A stretch of DNA of 64,000 nt from Sphingorhabdus_B arenilitoris (GCF_042651485.1 NZ_JBHSDH010000005.1:81718-145717), one strand, 5' to 3'; counted from the stretch's first letter, positions 1-7,805 are shown. The notes: a model not told the origin generated them from the letters alone. Numbers and translations: made by a program.

Positions 1-1
1 G

Positions 2-115
2 GTGCATATGAAAGACGGCAAACCCGTTTTTGAAGTATCGCCCGCGCCGCCGAAAGCCGCCAAGCCCAAAAAGCCGCGCAAAAAAGCATCTGATAAAGCG
101 GATAAGGCGAATTAG
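2..115 (+). CDS. C-terminal tail of an unidentified protein (partial at left edge)
   Basis: An open frame enters from the left edge and stops at TAG 113-115, leaving 37 residues. The tail is strongly basic and rich in Lys, Pro and Ala (PKAAKPKKPRKKA followed by KADKAN). Such Lys/Ala/Pro tails are common on nucleic-acid-binding or ribosome-associated proteins and on some ATPases of alphaproteobacteria. The fragment is too short to name a family, so I assign no function. The next gene on the same strand begins about 107 bp downstream. Confidence 0.6.
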   Translation: MHMKDGKPVFEVSPAPPKAAKPKKPRKKASDKADKAN

Positions 116-222
116 AGTTGTATGATTTTATTTTTCAAGGGCGTCCGAATATTGCAAGTTTTCTGGGCGTCCGTGAGCAATAAACAGCTGATAATCATAT
201 ATTAAGCATTCGCAGCTATCCG

Positions 223-2607
223 GTGGTGATGGATGGCAGGGTCAAAAAAATTGCGCATATTACGGGCGTACCGGGCAAAAGCGATATTGCTTTAAAGCCG
301 TGGCTTACCAAACGGCTTTTGGAAGAACATTTCGGTTCTCTCAAAGCCTCTGTTGCCGCCAGTATTATCAATGCTTCAATCTTGGGCGTCGTATTCTTCG
401 CATCTCGTTCTTGGCAGATATTGACCGTCGCCGGATTATTGATGGCCATTTTGCTGGTGTGGCGAGTTTCCAATTACCGCAATTTGCCCGATGCCAAAAC
501 CGACCCGGTAAAGCTTAAAAAAATACTCCATTCGGTTGAACTGAATGCCGCTGGTCTTGGCCTATGGTGGGGGCTGTCGGTCGTCATACTTATGCCAGGT
601 GCAACCCCGTCGCAGCAAATTTTATGCGCGATATTGGGGGCAGGAAAAATGGCGGCGGGTGCGCTGACTTACCGCACGCTGAAGCGCGCGGCTTATCTGT
701 TTGTCGGATCATGTGCGGCGGGCTGCTTCATCTCGCTTGCCGAATTGGGCACCGGCGCGGCTTATGCTTCGGCTATATTAGTGATGTGTTATGCGGCTGT
801 GCTGTTCGCCAGCATCCGGTCAACCGAAACCGCGATTATTGAAAGCCATGAGCGTGAAAATGCGCTGCGCGATTCCGCCGAAACCATTAACATGTTGCTC
901 GCCGATTTCACCGAACAGGGCAGCGACTGGGTGCTGGAAATGAACAGCCAGACGCAAATATTGAACCCAAGCCCTCAAATGGCGGCTGCGCTGCAACGGC
1001 CGATTGAAACTTTGGCGGGGCAATCTTTTCTCGACCTGCTGGATGAGGGACCGGAACGCGATCAAATGGCCGACCATATCGCGCTTGGCCGGGCTTTCCG
1101 AAATTTGCAAGTCAGCCTCAGTATTGGGAACGACCGTTTCTGGTGGTCGATCAGCTTGCGCCCTGCTCTGGAAATGAATGGCAATTATCGCGGTATCGTA
1201 ACCGACATCACCGCGCAGCGGCAAGCCGAAGAGCAAGTCAGTTATATGGCGCATTTTGACTCGCTGACCGATCTGCCCAATCGTTTTCAATTTAATCAAC
1301 GGCTCACGCGGGTAGTCAAATCGCCGGGAATAAAACCCGGTATCATGTATCTCGATCTGGATCAGTTTAAGATTATCAATGACACGCTGGGTCATAGCTT
1401 CGGCGACTTGCTGCTGAAAGGTGTGGCCGCGCGGCTTAAAAAATGTGTGAGCGCACAGGAAATTGTTGCCCGTCTGGGCGGCGATGAATTTGCGATATTG
1501 ATTGAAAATCGCAGCCTGACCGAGATTCAGAAAATTGGAGACGACATAATCGCGGCCTTGACGCAGCCATTCCGGCTCGATGACCATGATGTCATTGTTG
1601 GCACCAGTATCGGCATTGCACTATCCCCGGAACATGGTGAGGATGCAGAAACGCTGCTACGCAACGCGGACCTCGCGCTTTATGAAGCAAAATCGCAAGG
1701 CCGCAACCGGCAGATTGTATTTGAAGATGGCATGGACCAAGCCGCACAATTGCGCCGGGCGCTGGAGCTCGATCTGCGCGGGGCGTTGGGCAAGGGTGAG
1801 CTATGTCTGCATTATCAACCCTTGGTGCAAATCGATAGCGGCGAAACGCTGGGTTATGAAGCCCTGATCCGCTGGGAACATCCCGAACGCGGGGTGGTGA
1901 TGCCCGATACGTTCATTCCCATAGCCGAAGAAAGCGGTATGATTATTCCTATTGGCGAATGGGTTATTCGCCAAGCCATCGATGATTTAACGCAGTGGCC
2001 CGATAATATGACGGTTTCGATCAACCTTTCTCCTGTGCAGATGCGCAGTCCAAGCTTGATTACCACATTGGTTCAAGGATTGGCCGCGACCGGGGTTGAG
2101 CCCAAACGGGTTTGCCTTGAAATAACCGAAAATGTCCTGATGCAGGATAGTGATGCCAATATGGCAACGCTGCATAAATTGCATGAAATTGGCGTGCAGA
2201 TTGCTCTGGATGATTTTGGCACGGGCTATAGCTCGCTCAATTATCTGCGCAGCTTCCCCTTTGACAAGATTAAGATTGACCGCTGTTTTGTCGACGAAAT
2301 CGATACGCGCGAAGATTGCCAAGCGATTGTCCGTTCGGTCGTCGATTTGGCCAGAAGCCTGGGCATGACCACCACTGCAGAAGGCGTTGAACGCGACGAC
2401 CAGGTTGAACATTTGCGCCGCGAAGGATGCAGCGAAGTGCAAGGCTATTTATTCAGCAAGGCCGTGCCGCAGGACCAGCTGACCGACCTGCGCAAACCTG
2501 TGCACAGCCATGCGCAGCGCCTTGTCGACATGGAAACCAAGCGAAAGCTGAAACAGGAAATCGCCGCGCGCGTTGGGCGCATTCAAAAAGGCAAGAAAAC
2601 CGGCTAA
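223..2607 (+). CDS. Membrane-bound PAS-GGDEF-EAL protein (c-di-GMP turnover)
   Basis: The N-terminal part (about residues 40-200) is a series of hydrophobic helices, so the protein sits in the inner membrane. A PAS-like sensor follows (about 230-335, ending in the usual DITAQRQAEE linker), then a GGDEF domain and an EAL domain. The GGDEF motif is intact at residues 419-423, preceded by DLDQFKIINDTLGH. The EAL motif is intact at 546-548 (YEALIRWEHP), with DDFGTGYSSL near residue 662. Both synthesis and hydrolysis of cyclic di-GMP are therefore possible. The inhibitory RxxD site normally five residues before GGDEF is replaced by SAQE, so product inhibition is probably lost. Three start codons lie close together (GTG 223, GTG 226, ATG 229) and no clear Shine-Dalgarno decides between them. 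The gene converges on recF with only 2 bp between the stop codons. A PilZ gene at 4541 could be part of the same signalling. Confidence 0.93.
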   Translation: MVMDGRVKKIAHITGVPGKSDIALKPWLTKRLLEEHFGSLKASVAASIINASILGVVFFASRSWQILTVAGLLMAILLVWRVSNYRNLPDAKTDPVKLKKILHSVELNAAGLGLWWGLSVVILMPGATPSQQILCAILGAGKMAAGALTYRTLKRAAYLFVGSCAAGCFISLAELGTGAAYASAILVMCYAAVLFASIRSTETAIIESHERENALRDSAETINMLLADFTEQGSDWVLEMNSQTQILNPSPQMAAALQRPIETLAGQSFLDLLDEGPERDQMADHIALGRAFRNLQVSLSIGNDRFWWSISLRPALEMNGNYRGIVTDITAQRQAEEQVSYMAHFDSLTDLPNRFQFNQRLTRVVKSPGIKPGIMYLDLDQFKIINDTLGHSFGDLLLKGVAARLKKCVSAQEIVARLGGDEFAILIENRSLTEIQKIGDDIIAALTQPFRLDDHDVIVGTSIGIALSPEHGEDAETLLRNADLALYEAKSQGRNRQIVFEDGMDQAAQLRRALELDLRGALGKGELCLHYQPLVQIDSGETLGYEALIRWEHPERGVVMPDTFIPIAEESGMIIPIGEWVIRQAIDDLTQWPDNMTVSINLSPVQMRSPSLITTLVQGLAATGVEPKRVCLEITENVLMQDSDANMATLHKLHEIGVQIALDDFGTGYSSLNYLRSFPFDKIKIDRCFVDEIDTREDCQAIVRSVVDLARSLGMTTTAEGVERDDQVEHLRREGCSEVQGYLFSKAVPQDQLTDLRKPVHSHAQRLVDMETKRKLKQEIAARVGRIQKGKKTG

Positions 2608-2609
2608 GG

Positions 2610-3680
2610 CTATAAATGCAATTGCCCGTTATCGACTTCGATAAACAGCGCATCGCCGGTTAATCCGCCGAATAACGCTTTTTCCGTACCCGTCATCCAT
2701 AGCTGGCTTCCGGTGGCCGCCAGCCGTTCAAACAGCGCTGCACGGCGCGCAGGGTCCAAATGGGCCGCCACCTCGTCCAGCAAGATGACCGGTGCTTCGG
2801 ACCGAATATCAGCAACCAGCCCCGCATGAGCCAGAATAACCGACAGCAACAGCGCCTTTTGCTCCCCGGTCGAGCATAAGCCAGCGGGCTGATTTTTCAC
2901 TTTATGCGTAACGAGCAAATCCGCACGGTGCGGTCCTGTCAATGTGCGCCCGGCGGCGGCGTCACGTGGACGGCCGCGCTGCCACACAGCGCGAAGCTCC
3001 GCCTCGCTGGTTGGGCTTGCGCCCTCAATGGACAAAATCGGAATGGCAAAGGGTCCCTCCGGCTCCTGCGCCAGCCGCTCACCTAACTGGTCGATCATCC
3101 GTTTGCGGCTCGCGTCAATCTGCACCGCATTTTCGGCCATCGCCTTTTCCAGTCCATCGAGCCAATCAGGGTCGGCGGGTCTGTCATCGGACAATAATTT
3201 ATTGCGTTGCCGCATGGCGCGTTCATATTGGCTACTATAGCGGGCGTGTGAGGGTTGCACGGCCATAACCAACCTGTCTAGAAAACGCCGCCGTTCGCCC
3301 GCGCTATCGGTAAACAGCCGGTCCATCGCCGGGGTCAACCAGATGACCGCAAGCCATTCGGACAAAGCGGTAATTGCGGCGGGCGCGCCGTTGATCCGGA
3401 CTTTACGCCGGTCCGGCGCGTCGAGGCTAACGCCAGTGCCCAGCTTAATATCTTCAATCTCCGCCGCAATTGCAAAACCGCCGCGGCCCCCATGCCGGGG
3501 CATATCCGACAAAGCCGCACGGCGCAGCCCCCTTCCTGGCACCAAAAGGGATACCGCCTCCAAGATATTGGTTTTGCCTGCACCATTTGCGCCATGCAGC
3601 ACAGTAAACTGACGCCCCGGCCGGAATGATGCCTGCGCATGATTTCGAAAATCAGTCAAAGAGAGACGGGTCAAAGCCAT
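2610..3680 (-). CDS. recF: DNA replication and repair protein RecF
   Basis: RecF is an SMC-like ATPase that helps load RecA at single-strand gaps through RecFOR. The N-terminus reads MALTRLSLTDFRNH and is followed by the Walker A loop GANGAGKTN. A signature-like CSTGEQKALLLS and a Walker B region VILLDEVAAHLD are present near the C-terminus. The frame could extend upstream to 3776, but the extra 32 residues have no family character. The ATG at 3680 gives 356 residues, the normal RecF length. It converges on the GGDEF-EAL gene. In many bacteria recF sits with dnaA and dnaN; neither is next to it here. Confidence 0.95.
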   Translation of the reverse strand: MALTRLSLTDFRNHAQASFRPGRQFTVLHGANGAGKTNILEAVSLLVPGRGLRRAALSDMPRHGGRGGFAIAAEIEDIKLGTGVSLDAPDRRKVRINGAPAAITALSEWLAVIWLTPAMDRLFTDSAGERRRFLDRLVMAVQPSHARYSSQYERAMRQRNKLLSDDRPADPDWLDGLEKAMAENAVQIDASRKRMIDQLGERLAQEPEGPFAIPILSIEGASPTSEAELRAVWQRGRPRDAAAGRTLTGPHRADLLVTHKVKNQPAGLCSTGEQKALLLSVILAHAGLVADIRSEAPVILLDEVAAHLDPARRAALFERLAATGSQLWMTGTEKALFGGLTGDALFIEVDNGQLHL

Positions 3681-3770
3681 TATCGCTGCGTTGCTATAGC
3701 AGATGCGGTGGCGGTCAACCGGCAATATCGCGTCCATGACCGATTTTGCATTCATCCAGGGTTCAGCATT

Positions 3771-3795
3771 TCCCAAATGTTGGGATATTTTCCCA
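3771..3795 (+). promoter_or_regulatory. Inverted-repeat cluster, candidate activator site
   Basis: Three half-sites occur in a row: TCCCAA (3771-3776), TTGGGA (3780-3785) and TCCCA (3791-3795). They make two overlapping inverted repeats. The cluster lies about 80-110 bp upstream of the -24/-12 promoter at 3871, the usual distance for an enhancer-binding activator such as PspF. The binding protein is not identified; the link is inferred from position and symmetry. Confidence 0.4.
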
Positions 3796-3870
3796 TTTTA
3801 TCTGAAGATGTAAATTGCCTATTCGCGTAAATTCCTACCAAAATATTGTTTTATATAGATTTGTAAAAAC

Positions 3871-3886
3871 TGGCACGCATCCTGCT
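3871..3886 (+). promoter_or_regulatory. Sigma-54 (-24/-12) promoter
   Basis: TGGCACG at 3871-3877 and CTGCT at 3882-3886 give the invariant GG-N10-GC spacing of RpoN promoters and match TGGCACG-N4-TTGCW closely. Transcription would start near 3897, giving a leader of about 60 nt before the first small ORF at 3958. The downstream unit contains a PspC-domain gene, and psp operons are classically sigma-54 dependent, so motif and content support each other. Confidence 0.72.
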
Positions 3887-3957
3887 GTATGGGTCATGTA
3901 AGCAATTACGACCCACCAAACCGCCCCATCGGGCAACCACTATAAAGGAATTTCACA

Positions 3958-4077
3958 ATGACCCTATCGATCAACAACCAAATCGCCGCTGTATTTGCTG
4001 CAGTAATTTGCGCTTTTGTGACCATCGCCGCCAGCGCTGGACCAGCAATTTCAACCGTATCGCCCTATCTTGTATAA
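3958..4077 (+). CDS. 39-residue membrane or secreted peptide, copy 1
   Basis: This short gene has a good ribosome-binding site (AAAGGA 8 nt before the ATG) and 39 codons. Residues 9-25 are hydrophobic and end in SAG, so it is either a single-pass membrane peptide or a signal peptide releasing a short C-terminal piece. It is a paralogue of the next gene: same length, 20 of 39 residues identical without gaps, with SAGPAI and a terminal PYLV shared. It is the first gene after the sigma-54 promoter at 3871 and precedes a PspC-domain gene. Family unknown; an envelope-stress role is an inference from context. Confidence 0.7.
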   Translation: MTLSINNQIAAVFAAVICAFVTIAASAGPAISTVSPYLV

Positions 4078-4108
4078 TCACACAGATATTAACTAAGGAA
4101 CTGACCCC

Positions 4109-4228
4109 ATGAACTTTTCCCACTATCCCCGCACCACTGCCATTTTCGGCGCGCTGATCTGCACATTCATCACTCTGACGGTGAGCGCAGGACCAGCCAT
4201 ATATACCGCCGCGCCGTATCTGGTATAA
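4109..4228 (+). CDS. 39-residue membrane or secreted peptide, copy 2
   Basis: The ATG at 4109 follows an AAGGA ribosome-binding site. The product has 39 residues with a hydrophobic stretch (about 11-25) and the same SAGPAI core and PYLV end as the neighbour upstream. The two genes are separated by 31 nt and look like a tandem duplication that has diverged at the N-terminus while keeping the C-terminus. That pattern points to selection on the last 13 residues. I do not recognise a named family. It would be co-transcribed with copy 1 and the PspC gene. Confidence 0.7.
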   Translation: MNFSHYPRTTAIFGALICTFITLTVSAGPAIYTAAPYLV

Positions 4229-4271
4229 CCCACATATTGGCATCGCTATCTATTATTGAAAGGATAATGAA

Positions 4272-4448
4272 ATGAACAAATTGACGTTGGATAAGCAAAA
4301 TAAGAAAATCTGGGGCGTGTGTAGCGGCCTTGCAAATTGGGCGAACATTGACACCAGCCTCGTGCGGCTAGGTTTTGTTATAGCCACATTGATCGGTGTC
4401 GGATCGCCAATATTGATCTATCTGGTGCTCGGACTTATTCTGGATTGA
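4272..4448 (+). CDS. Small PspC-domain membrane protein
   Basis: The product has 58 residues and is nearly only a PspC domain: KIWGVCSGLANW, then DTSLVRLGF and one long hydrophobic helix at the C-terminus. PspC proteins are inner-membrane parts of the phage-shock envelope-stress response, where PspB/PspC sense damage and relieve PspA inhibition of PspF. Canonical PspC is about twice this length, so this is a minimal form. An AAAGGA ribosome-binding site lies 7-8 nt before the ATG. It is third in a unit behind a sigma-54 promoter, which fits Psp regulation. pspA, pspB and pspF are not in the window. Confidence 0.85.
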   Translation: MNKLTLDKQNKKIWGVCSGLANWANIDTSLVRLGFVIATLIGVGSPILIYLVLGLILD

Positions 4449-4540
4449 TATATTCCTTCCAATAAACTACTGCGCAGATAGCGAAAATGTTAATATTTTT
4501 GCGGTAACAAAACAAAATATTTTTCCAGCGGGTCGCGCCT

Positions 4541-4897
4541 ATGGAGAACATGATGTCGGTAAATGAAGAACGTAATGATGACGACCGTCACTGGTTTAAC
4601 GCCCGCGAATATGATCGCGGCGATGTTCAAATTTATGCCGACATCAGGGAACAGGGCGCGGGTAAGCACAAGGTCAATATTATCGACCTGTCCCGATCCG
4701 GCTTTCGTATTCATTCGCTGACCTATATTAAAGTCGACAAGACGGTGTATTTGACCATCCCCGGCTATGCCCCACTGGAGGCGCGTATTGCGTGGCATAA
4801 GGGCGATTTATATGGCTGCGAATTTAGGGACCGACTGCATGTTGCCATATATGATCATATGGTCAAAACCTTCCCGTCTCTGGTGCGGGCGCGTTAA
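4541..4897 (+). CDS. PilZ-domain c-di-GMP effector
   Basis: The protein is 118 residues long and essentially one PilZ domain. The two nucleotide-binding signatures are present: an RxxxR (REYDR, near residues 26-30) and DLSRSG about 30 residues later. PilZ proteins bind cyclic di-GMP and change the activity of partners controlling motility, polysaccharide or pili. Three in-frame Met codons (4541, 4550, 4553) are possible starts. It lies between the PspC unit and a nuclease gene and has no fused output domain, so its partner cannot be read from the sequence. The GGDEF-EAL protein at 223-2607 is a plausible source of its ligand. Confidence 0.85.
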   Translation: MENMMSVNEERNDDDRHWFNAREYDRGDVQIYADIREQGAGKHKVNIIDLSRSGFRIHSLTYIKVDKTVYLTIPGYAPLEARIAWHKGDLYGCEFRDRLHVAIYDHMVKTFPSLVRAR

Positions 4898-4983
4898 GGC
4901 TATTGCCAAAAAACCGGATTGCCTTTCCAAAAAGCCATGCGGCAAAGCGTAGCGCAAGCCGCGCATTTTGGAACAAGGTAACG

Positions 4984-5484
4984 ATGATTATCGCCCTCAT
5001 GTTTATGCTGGGCGGGGCATATATTTACAGCGTTTATAATGATAACCGCGAAATCTTTATACCTTCACCGGGCGCAGCGATAAGAGCAGCCGACGGGGAT
5101 AGTTTTTCCGTTGGTGCCAAAAAACTCCGCTTACGCGGCATTGATGCGCCGGAGCGTGATCAGATTTGCGTCGATGAAAATGGCAAAGACTGGCCCTGCG
5201 GCCTGGCCGCCAAAGCCGCATTGGCTCGGCTTTTGGAACAGCCAAACCTAACTTGCGAAGCCGGTGCCTATGACCGGTTTGGGCGGGCATTGGCCAAATG
5301 CGCGGTCAGCGAACACAGCGATATTGCCGCCAATCTAGTCGCCAGCGGCTTTGCGGTTAGTCAGGAATTTAACGGCATACGCGACTATAGCCGGGAAGAA
5401 GACAGGGCCCGCAGCGCAAAGCGCGGCATCTGGCGCGGCACATTCACGCCCCCTCGCGAATGGCGCGACACCCATCCCCGATAA
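4984..5484 (+). CDS. Staphylococcal-nuclease-like (thermonuclease family) protein
   Basis: An N-terminal hydrophobic helix (MIIALMFMLGGAYIYSVY) anchors or exports the protein. An SNase/OB-fold domain follows. The catalytic signature LRLRGIDAPE carries the Arg and Glu of the family, and a second Arg lies in YDRFGRALA. The substrate would be DNA or RNA outside the cytoplasm. I chose the ATG at 4984 because AAGG precedes it by 5 nt and it places the helix at the start; the frame stays open to a TTG at 4903, which would add 27 basic residues. The family is common in alphaproteobacteria and often of unknown role. Confidence 0.85.
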   Translation: MIIALMFMLGGAYIYSVYNDNREIFIPSPGAAIRAADGDSFSVGAKKLRLRGIDAPERDQICVDENGKDWPCGLAAKAALARLLEQPNLTCEAGAYDRFGRALAKCAVSEHSDIAANLVASGFAVSQEFNGIRDYSREEDRARSAKRGIWRGTFTPPREWRDTHPR

Positions 5485-5494
5485 AAAGGGTTAG

Positions 5495-5764
5495 TTAGGG
5501 TCCGGACCCAATAGAAACAGCATCGAGGCGTCAAAATGGCAAAGATATCGGGGTAAAATGCGCGCAGTCAGGCAGTTATTCTGCCTGCAAGCGTACTTTG
5601 CGACGAGATCGAAGCCATTTTGACGTCCTTTAGGATTTGACCCATTTTGCCCAGTGCTGCGTCAGCAAGCCTTGAGATATATGTATATCCCGGCGGCTCA
5701 CTTCCTAGCCCTGAGCAAAATGGCTTCAAACCTCGGTGCTGTTTCTATCGAGTCCGGACCCTAA
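5495..5764. mobile_element. MITE-like element with 34-bp terminal inverted repeats
   Basis: The left end 5495-5528 and the right end 5731-5764 are inverted copies matching at 31 of 34 positions, both beginning TTAGGGTCCGGAC. Inside are further nested inverted repeats: CGTCAAAATGGC (5529-5540) pairs with 5614-5625, and CAAAATGGCTTC (5716-5727) pairs with the stretch around 5611-5622. No ORF of useful size lies inside. Size, structure and lack of a gene are those of a non-autonomous miniature element. A target duplication is not clear. The right end contains the last codons and stop of the acyltransferase gene. Confidence 0.65.
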
Positions 5765-7112
5765 ATCTTTTTGTCAGTTTGTAGGCTGGGCCGAAACGGA
5801 CCAGCCCCGCGCCGATAAAGGGCAGGATAACGATCCACAACCGCACGCCGGTTACACCCATCGGGCTGGCGATGCTGATCGCCGCAGTCGCGCCTAGCCC
5901 TGCACAAATGAGCAGTAAAGCCGCAATCAGCCGCCAATGCGGCACATCCCCTTTTTCCGGTAGGCCCGCCCCGCGCGGCAATTGTTCATAGCGGGCAAAG
6001 ATCATAATCATCGGCAATAATGCGGCGATATAAAGCGCAAACCAAACAGGCCGCGACAGCCACCAAGCGCTGCTCCCTGGGGCAAGCTCTAGCCCTATTC
6101 CGCCCAGCAGCCACGCGGCAACCATGATTAAAACAAAAGCGGTCAAATGCCACAGATAGACGGTCATAATCATACCGTTCAGCAAGACCACACCGGTCCA
6201 TATCCGGGCATTATCAAGCATCCGCCGTGCCGCTGGCTCCAGCGTTAGCGCGAGCCCCATTTGGGCAATACCAAGCGCCAGCAAAGCCAGCGTTGGCGGC
6301 ATGCTATTGCTCAGTGGTTCGCCTGGAACACCGATCATCGCCACGGGATAGGGACCAAAACCGATCAACAACGCTAGCGCAGCAAAGCCAGTAATACCCC
6401 AAACCATAGCTCGGTTTCCGGCAAAACTGGCCTTGGCGAAATACCCTTCGCTCCACGCATAACCCAATTGATGAACCGCCAACCAGATAAAGGCAAAATT
6501 GACAAAATTGATGAACGGCACACCAAAATATAGCGCCGCTATATCAACCAGCACGGCTCCTGTTACCAAGGCCGCAAATGATCCCATGCCAAATCGCGTC
6601 CATGCGGCGTGAGTTAGGGGAACCACCGCCGCTACCATCAAATAAACAGACAGGAACCAGACGGGGATCAGCGCCAACTGAGCCGCGAGCGCGACTATCT
6701 TGCGTTCCACCCCCATCATCGTGCCGAAAAAAGCGAATAGGGTCCATATCAGGAATAGCGGCAGGACCGGACTAACTAGCCGCAGCAGGCGTCCGGTAAA
6801 CCAAGCCGCATATGTGCCGCCATTGCGCCGGTTCGCGGCCCAGCTCACGCCATTGGAAAAGCCGCCGACAAGAAAGAATAAGGGCATGACCTGAAATCCC
6901 CAGGTCAGCCATTGTGTCCATGGCAAAATGCCCAATAAATGGCCGCCTTCAACCACGCCGTCTTTGATATAAGGCGCAGCAACGAGCCAGTGGCCGACAA
7001 CCACGGCGAGGATGGAAAAGGCCCTCAAAAAATCGACGTAACGATTGCGTTCCGGCGGCGCCAGCATCGCCATTTGCTCCGCTCTTGCCCATAAACCCTG
7101 TTTTGTTGCCAT
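5745..7112 (-). CDS. Acyltransferase family 3 (OafA-type) membrane protein
   Basis: The product has 455 residues and about ten hydrophobic helices. The N-terminus has the family signature RYVDFLRAFSIL followed by VVVGHW, where the His (residue 41) is the catalytic residue of acyltransferase-3 enzymes. These proteins O-acylate sugars, lipids or glycopeptides at the inner membrane; the substrate cannot be read here. The last few codons (RVRTR and TAG) lie inside the inverted-repeat end of the element at 5495-5764, so the original C-terminus was probably replaced or extended by that insertion. The missing part is likely small because the helices are complete. Confidence 0.88.
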   Translation of the reverse strand: MATKQGLWARAEQMAMLAPPERNRYVDFLRAFSILAVVVGHWLVAAPYIKDGVVEGGHLLGILPWTQWLTWGFQVMPLFFLVGGFSNGVSWAANRRNGGTYAAWFTGRLLRLVSPVLPLFLIWTLFAFFGTMMGVERKIVALAAQLALIPVWFLSVYLMVAAVVPLTHAAWTRFGMGSFAALVTGAVLVDIAALYFGVPFINFVNFAFIWLAVHQLGYAWSEGYFAKASFAGNRAMVWGITGFAALALLIGFGPYPVAMIGVPGEPLSNSMPPTLALLALGIAQMGLALTLEPAARRMLDNARIWTGVVLLNGMIMTVYLWHLTAFVLIMVAAWLLGGIGLELAPGSSAWWLSRPVWFALYIAALLPMIMIFARYEQLPRGAGLPEKGDVPHWRLIAALLLICAGLGATAAISIASPMGVTGVRLWIVILPFIGAGLVRFGPAYKLTKRFRVRTR

Positions 7113-7351
7113 ATATGCCGTCTTTGCCTTTAATCGTGATCGAGCATCACCCGAACCCGATATGCTCTATTACGCCTATCGAGCAAAATGGTTAATTTCC
7201 TGCTGCCTTTGACATGCCTGTCTCGCCACCGCTGCATTATTCACGATAAAACACCATAATGGAGCTATTTCACAAATTTGTAAAATCGTGTAATTAGAAC
7301 AAAGTCGCTGAGTCGGAAAACGGCTCCAATAAAGAAATTCAGGGGAGCTTT

Positions 7352-7567
7352 TTGCTCCGGAACGAATGGAAAAACATGTTGGACATACTTTTTGAATCGC
7401 GAGAAAGGGCACAGCGCGATAAATTAGAAATACAGTATCTTTCGGTCAGCTATGGCCAAGAGTACAAATCAGAATTGCGGCGGCGGGCCAGTGATAGCGA
7501 TTTATCCCTCCGCGACCGAAAACATTGGCAGCGATTGCTGCGCAAGGCCGAAAGGTCAGAATTTTAA
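7352..7567 (+). CDS. Small charged hypothetical protein
   Basis: An ORF of up to 71 residues. The TTG at 7352 follows AGGGGAG with short spacing, while the ATG at 7376 follows a weaker GGA; the second start gives 63 residues. The product is hydrophilic and rich in Arg, Lys, Glu and Asp, probably helical (ESRERAQRDKLEIQ). I recognise no family. Directly after its stop begins a highly folded stretch ending in a strong terminator at 7713-7756, so the ORF may share a transcript with that RNA. Confidence 0.45.
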   Translation: MLRNEWKNMLDILFESRERAQRDKLEIQYLSVSYGQEYKSELRRRASDSDLSLRDRKHWQRLLRKAERSEF

Positions 7568-7756
7568 AGCGGGCTGACCAGCAAAACGAACTGGTATGAC
7601 AGGCCCGCCCGGTTAACTGGGGATTTCGTCGCTTGGCGGTGACCGCGTTCCCAGTGAAATTCATATGCTGGCCTGTCCGCCCCCGAGACCCTATCAGGAC
7701 AGGCATAGCTTTGGCCTTCCGCCTCGATCCCCCCTGAGGCGGAGGGCCTTTTTTTC
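7568..7756 (+). ncRNA. Candidate structured RNA ending in a terminator
   Basis: Four hairpins follow each other. First is GCGGGC with inner CCAG/CTGG closing on GCCCGC (about 7569-7610). Second is ACTGGGGA...TTCCCAGT with an inner GCGG-TGA-CCGC hairpin. Third is GCCTGTCC/GGACAGGC extended by GCT/AGC (about 7669-7710). Last is the intrinsic terminator. Almost no base is left unpaired for long. The layout suggests a small RNA of about 190 nt or a structured 3' region of the upstream small ORF. I see no match to tmRNA, 4.5S RNA or RNase P RNA; a divergent 6S-like RNA cannot be excluded by eye. Confidence 0.4.
7713..7756 (+). terminator. Strong intrinsic terminator
   Basis: GGCCTTCCGCCTC (7713-7725) pairs with GAGGCGGAGGGCC (7736-7748) over 13 bp with one wobble, followed by at least seven T residues. 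It points rightward and ends the candidate RNA or small ORF transcript. Confidence 0.85.
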
Positions 7757-7789
7757 GTAGAGGCAGAAGCATACGGCCAAGAATGCGGT

Positions 7790-7805
7790 TTAGGGTCGAG
7801 ACCTA
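7790..7805. repeat. TTAGGGTC-type palindromic repeat end
   Basis: TTAGGGTC followed by GAGACCTAA makes a near-palindrome that shares its first 8 bases with both ends of the element at 5495-5764. It contains the stop codon of the reverse-strand methyltransferase gene. No second inverted end is obvious nearby, so it may be a solo end or remnant. Confidence 0.45.

Noticed and set aside
820..1587. 255-codon reverse frame within the GGDEF-EAL gene
   Set aside because: Shadow of the forward coding frame, which has intact GGDEF motifs.
7568..7756. tmRNA or 4.5S RNA as identity of the folded region
   Set aside because: Neither a tag-peptide reading frame nor the conserved SRP RNA tetraloop region is present.
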